DNA from: Polytrichum commune
Taxonomy: Eukaryota; Streptophyta; Polytrichopsida; Polytrichales; Polytrichaceae
NCBI GenBank assembly: GCA_950295325.1
Contig: OX485803.1
Location: 19,594,001-19,654,000, forward strand
Length of the DNA stretch: 60,000 bases
Reading direction: 5' to 3'
Below the pieces are notes generated by a model. It ran no database searches, was not told the DNA's origin, and saw only the letters and a list, made by a program, of their open reading frames with translations. A program made the translations under genes and the position numbers. This document shows positions 58,330 to 60,000 of this stretch, in pieces; within the stretch, counting starts at the first letter, position 1, and each line of letters begins with the position of its first letter.

Positions 58330-58541
58330 GGGCGAACCAACCCGTACACTGGTTCCTTGGAGGCAAGGGTTTAGGCATTCAACAAGGAACGAGTGTCTGG
58401 GTTGGTTCGCCCAAATCCACCTATCTGCATTTTTATGGCCCAACAGAGGTGGATTTGGGCAAACCAACCCAGACACTCGATCCTTGTTGGATGCCTAAAC
58501 CCTTGCCTCCAAGGAACCAGTGTACGGGTTGGTTTGCTCAA
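58330..58541. repeat. 210-bp hairpin of two head-to-head mini-elements
   Basis: Arms 58330-58422 and 58446-58541 are reverse complements with only about four mismatches, around a loop of some 23 bp. Each arm is itself an inverted-repeat mini-element (GGGCGAACCAACCC outward on both sides), the same unit as 47859-47941. Overlapping frames on both strands are by-products. Confidence 0.9.
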
Positions 58542-58545
58542 GCCA

Positions 58546-59774
58546 CGGAGGTGGAGGGTGACGCAACTGATAGTAAAACAAAGTATAATATCTTGCAAAC
58601 ATCACACTATTCAATCATGTGGGTCGGTGCCATGGCCATGGAATATATCGATTGTATTCTATGGGGTCTTGAAAAAAGTAAGAATATTTGTTTACTATTC
58701 ATACATTCAAGCTGACATTGGAAAATTTGGGTGGAGTTATAATCCTGGCGTTATTCATAGGAATCATTGTTCATCCTGATACTATTCGCGAGAAACATCG
58801 TTCATCATGGTATTATGCACTGAAAATACTATTCCTAGCCACACTCTCATTGAAAATACCGGCACTATTCACAATATTCTTACCGTTCATATTGGCTCTA
58901 TTCATTACGCATACCGGCGCTTGCTCATTGCAGTTCAATTGCTACCTTGCGCTCATCACAAATTGAGATTTGCAAGAGAAATCCTCTACTGCCGCTCTAC
59001 CACATTTCGTGGAGCTCTCCGACCCCTCCCCTTCTCCCAATGTGGTCACTAACTATTGAGAAAGGTATATTTGTTTGTGATAATTCCCTCTCTCCAACTT
59101 TATTGTAGCTCAACAATTTCTTACTCACATTTGCCCGCAATTTTTTGTTTGCATCTTGTTCCAAGCATGAACAACTTTGACTAACAACTTTCTACAATTT
59201 TGAATGAAATGAAGCTAATTTTAAAGCCTGGGAAACCAAAAATGCTAATGGGACGAAAAATACATCAAGATGGTATCAAACTGGCTATTCCCTAGTTCCC
59301 TAGAGTGGCAAATTGCAATAGCCTCCATAAGATAGAGATTAATGTTGACTTGATGGTCCAATTGAAAAAAAGAAAGAGACTTGAGACTCCCTGATACTAC
59401 AATCTCAAACATTGAATGAATCAAAGGCCCTTGTCTTAGACCAACATTTCTAAGAATTACTTTACACTATGTCTCAAGTCTCATTGTGCCAAATCCCGGT
59501 TAGAGGTGAAAGTCCCAACTTCATGGGACCTTACTAAAGTAAATTAAATATGTATAAACTACATTTCATGAGACTTTGGGGTGCCTTAGTGTGTAGGGAA
59601 AACTCCCAAGTGCAAGTCTCCAGGCTAATACGTTTTGCAAAGTCTACACAAACACATGCTTGTATATTCCGTGTTGCCAGAGGCAGCAACTCACATCTTT
59701 CTGTCTTGTCACTGGAAAACTATCAAAGATTGTCTAAAAGATTCACAACCTTCCAAACCAGGATACTTTCATAC
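58546..59774. other. Intergenic, no gene recognised
   Basis: Around 58735-58930 the words ATTCATAG, GTTCATC and TATTCAC recur at short spacing, a degenerate low-order repeat. Frames here overlap in several phases without motifs. Confidence 0.4.
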
Positions 59775-59989
59775 CTTTGTCCAGGAAGAACCGGTTTTTA
59801 GTTACAGATGAACCCTTTGAGTTTGAGAAATAACTGATTGAAGTTGGAGACTTCAGGAGAATTACCAATCATTTTAGAGGAATCTATAGAATTTTTTTTT
59901 TCAAATGAATAAAGCAAAACCAGAAGATGTCAACATGTAACCGGCTGGATTTAGGATCACTAGGATCTTGACCGACTTCCCGGGCACTG
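59775..59989 (+). mobile_element. hAT MITE, complete copy at window end
   Basis: A 215-bp element flanked by an exact 8-bp duplication, TTTCATAC, at 59767-59774 and 59990-59997. Ends CTTTGTCCAGGAAG and, reversed, CAGTGCCCGGGAAG. The interior matches 7119-7343 closely (AAGATGTCAACATGTAACC, GGATCACTAGGATCTTGACC). Confidence 0.87.
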
Positions 59990-60000
59990 TTTCATACTTC

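Noticed and set aside
59265-59290. LTR primer-binding site like the initiator-tRNA motif (TGGTATCA...)
   Set aside because: Only eight or nine matching bases, no LTR end beside it and no retroelement coding sequence nearby.

Overview
The window is plant nuclear DNA: AT-rich, gene-poor and full of small non-autonomous transposons. It has two convincing genes, both split by introns and both typical of land plants. One is a clade-E-type protein phosphatase 2C on the + strand (coding 32879-37832, five exons, 536 aa when joined). The other is a thylakoid-bound chloroplast ascorbate peroxidase on the - strand (coding 41226-43642, two exons, 437 aa when joined). They are convergent, about 3.4 kb apart stop to stop. 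Both point to a land plant. The peroxidase has far fewer introns than I recall for seed-plant homologues, which could suit a non-seed plant, but I cannot place the lineage from this sequence alone.

Layout. 1-31 kb is an accessory, repeat-rich zone with no host gene I can support. It holds PIF/Harbinger (Tourist-like) MITEs with TNA target duplications, a hAT MITE family with 8-bp target duplications, tRNA-derived SINEs, a MITE whose ends are palindromes, several unclassified interspersed repeats and microsatellites. 31-44.4 kb is the gene island, relatively free of transposons. 44.4-60 kb returns to nested repeats. It includes a 1.1-kb pogo/Tigger-like element that keeps the 3' part of its transposase reading frame and sits inside a hAT MITE, and a 210-bp near-perfect hairpin made of two head-to-head mini-elements.

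The most unusual feature is the structure of the gene introns. PP2C intron 1 is a tandem array in which the real 3' splice site is the last copy of a unit carrying an acceptor-like sequence. PP2C intron 2 starts with extra copies of the end of exon 2 plus its donor. The peroxidase intron and its 5' leader are also tandemly duplicated. The two genes are otherwise functionally independent: one is a probable membrane-attached signalling phosphatase, the other a plastid hydrogen-peroxide scavenger.

Exon junctions were set by reading frame, GT-AG sites and recalled family sequence. No alignment or transcript evidence was available.
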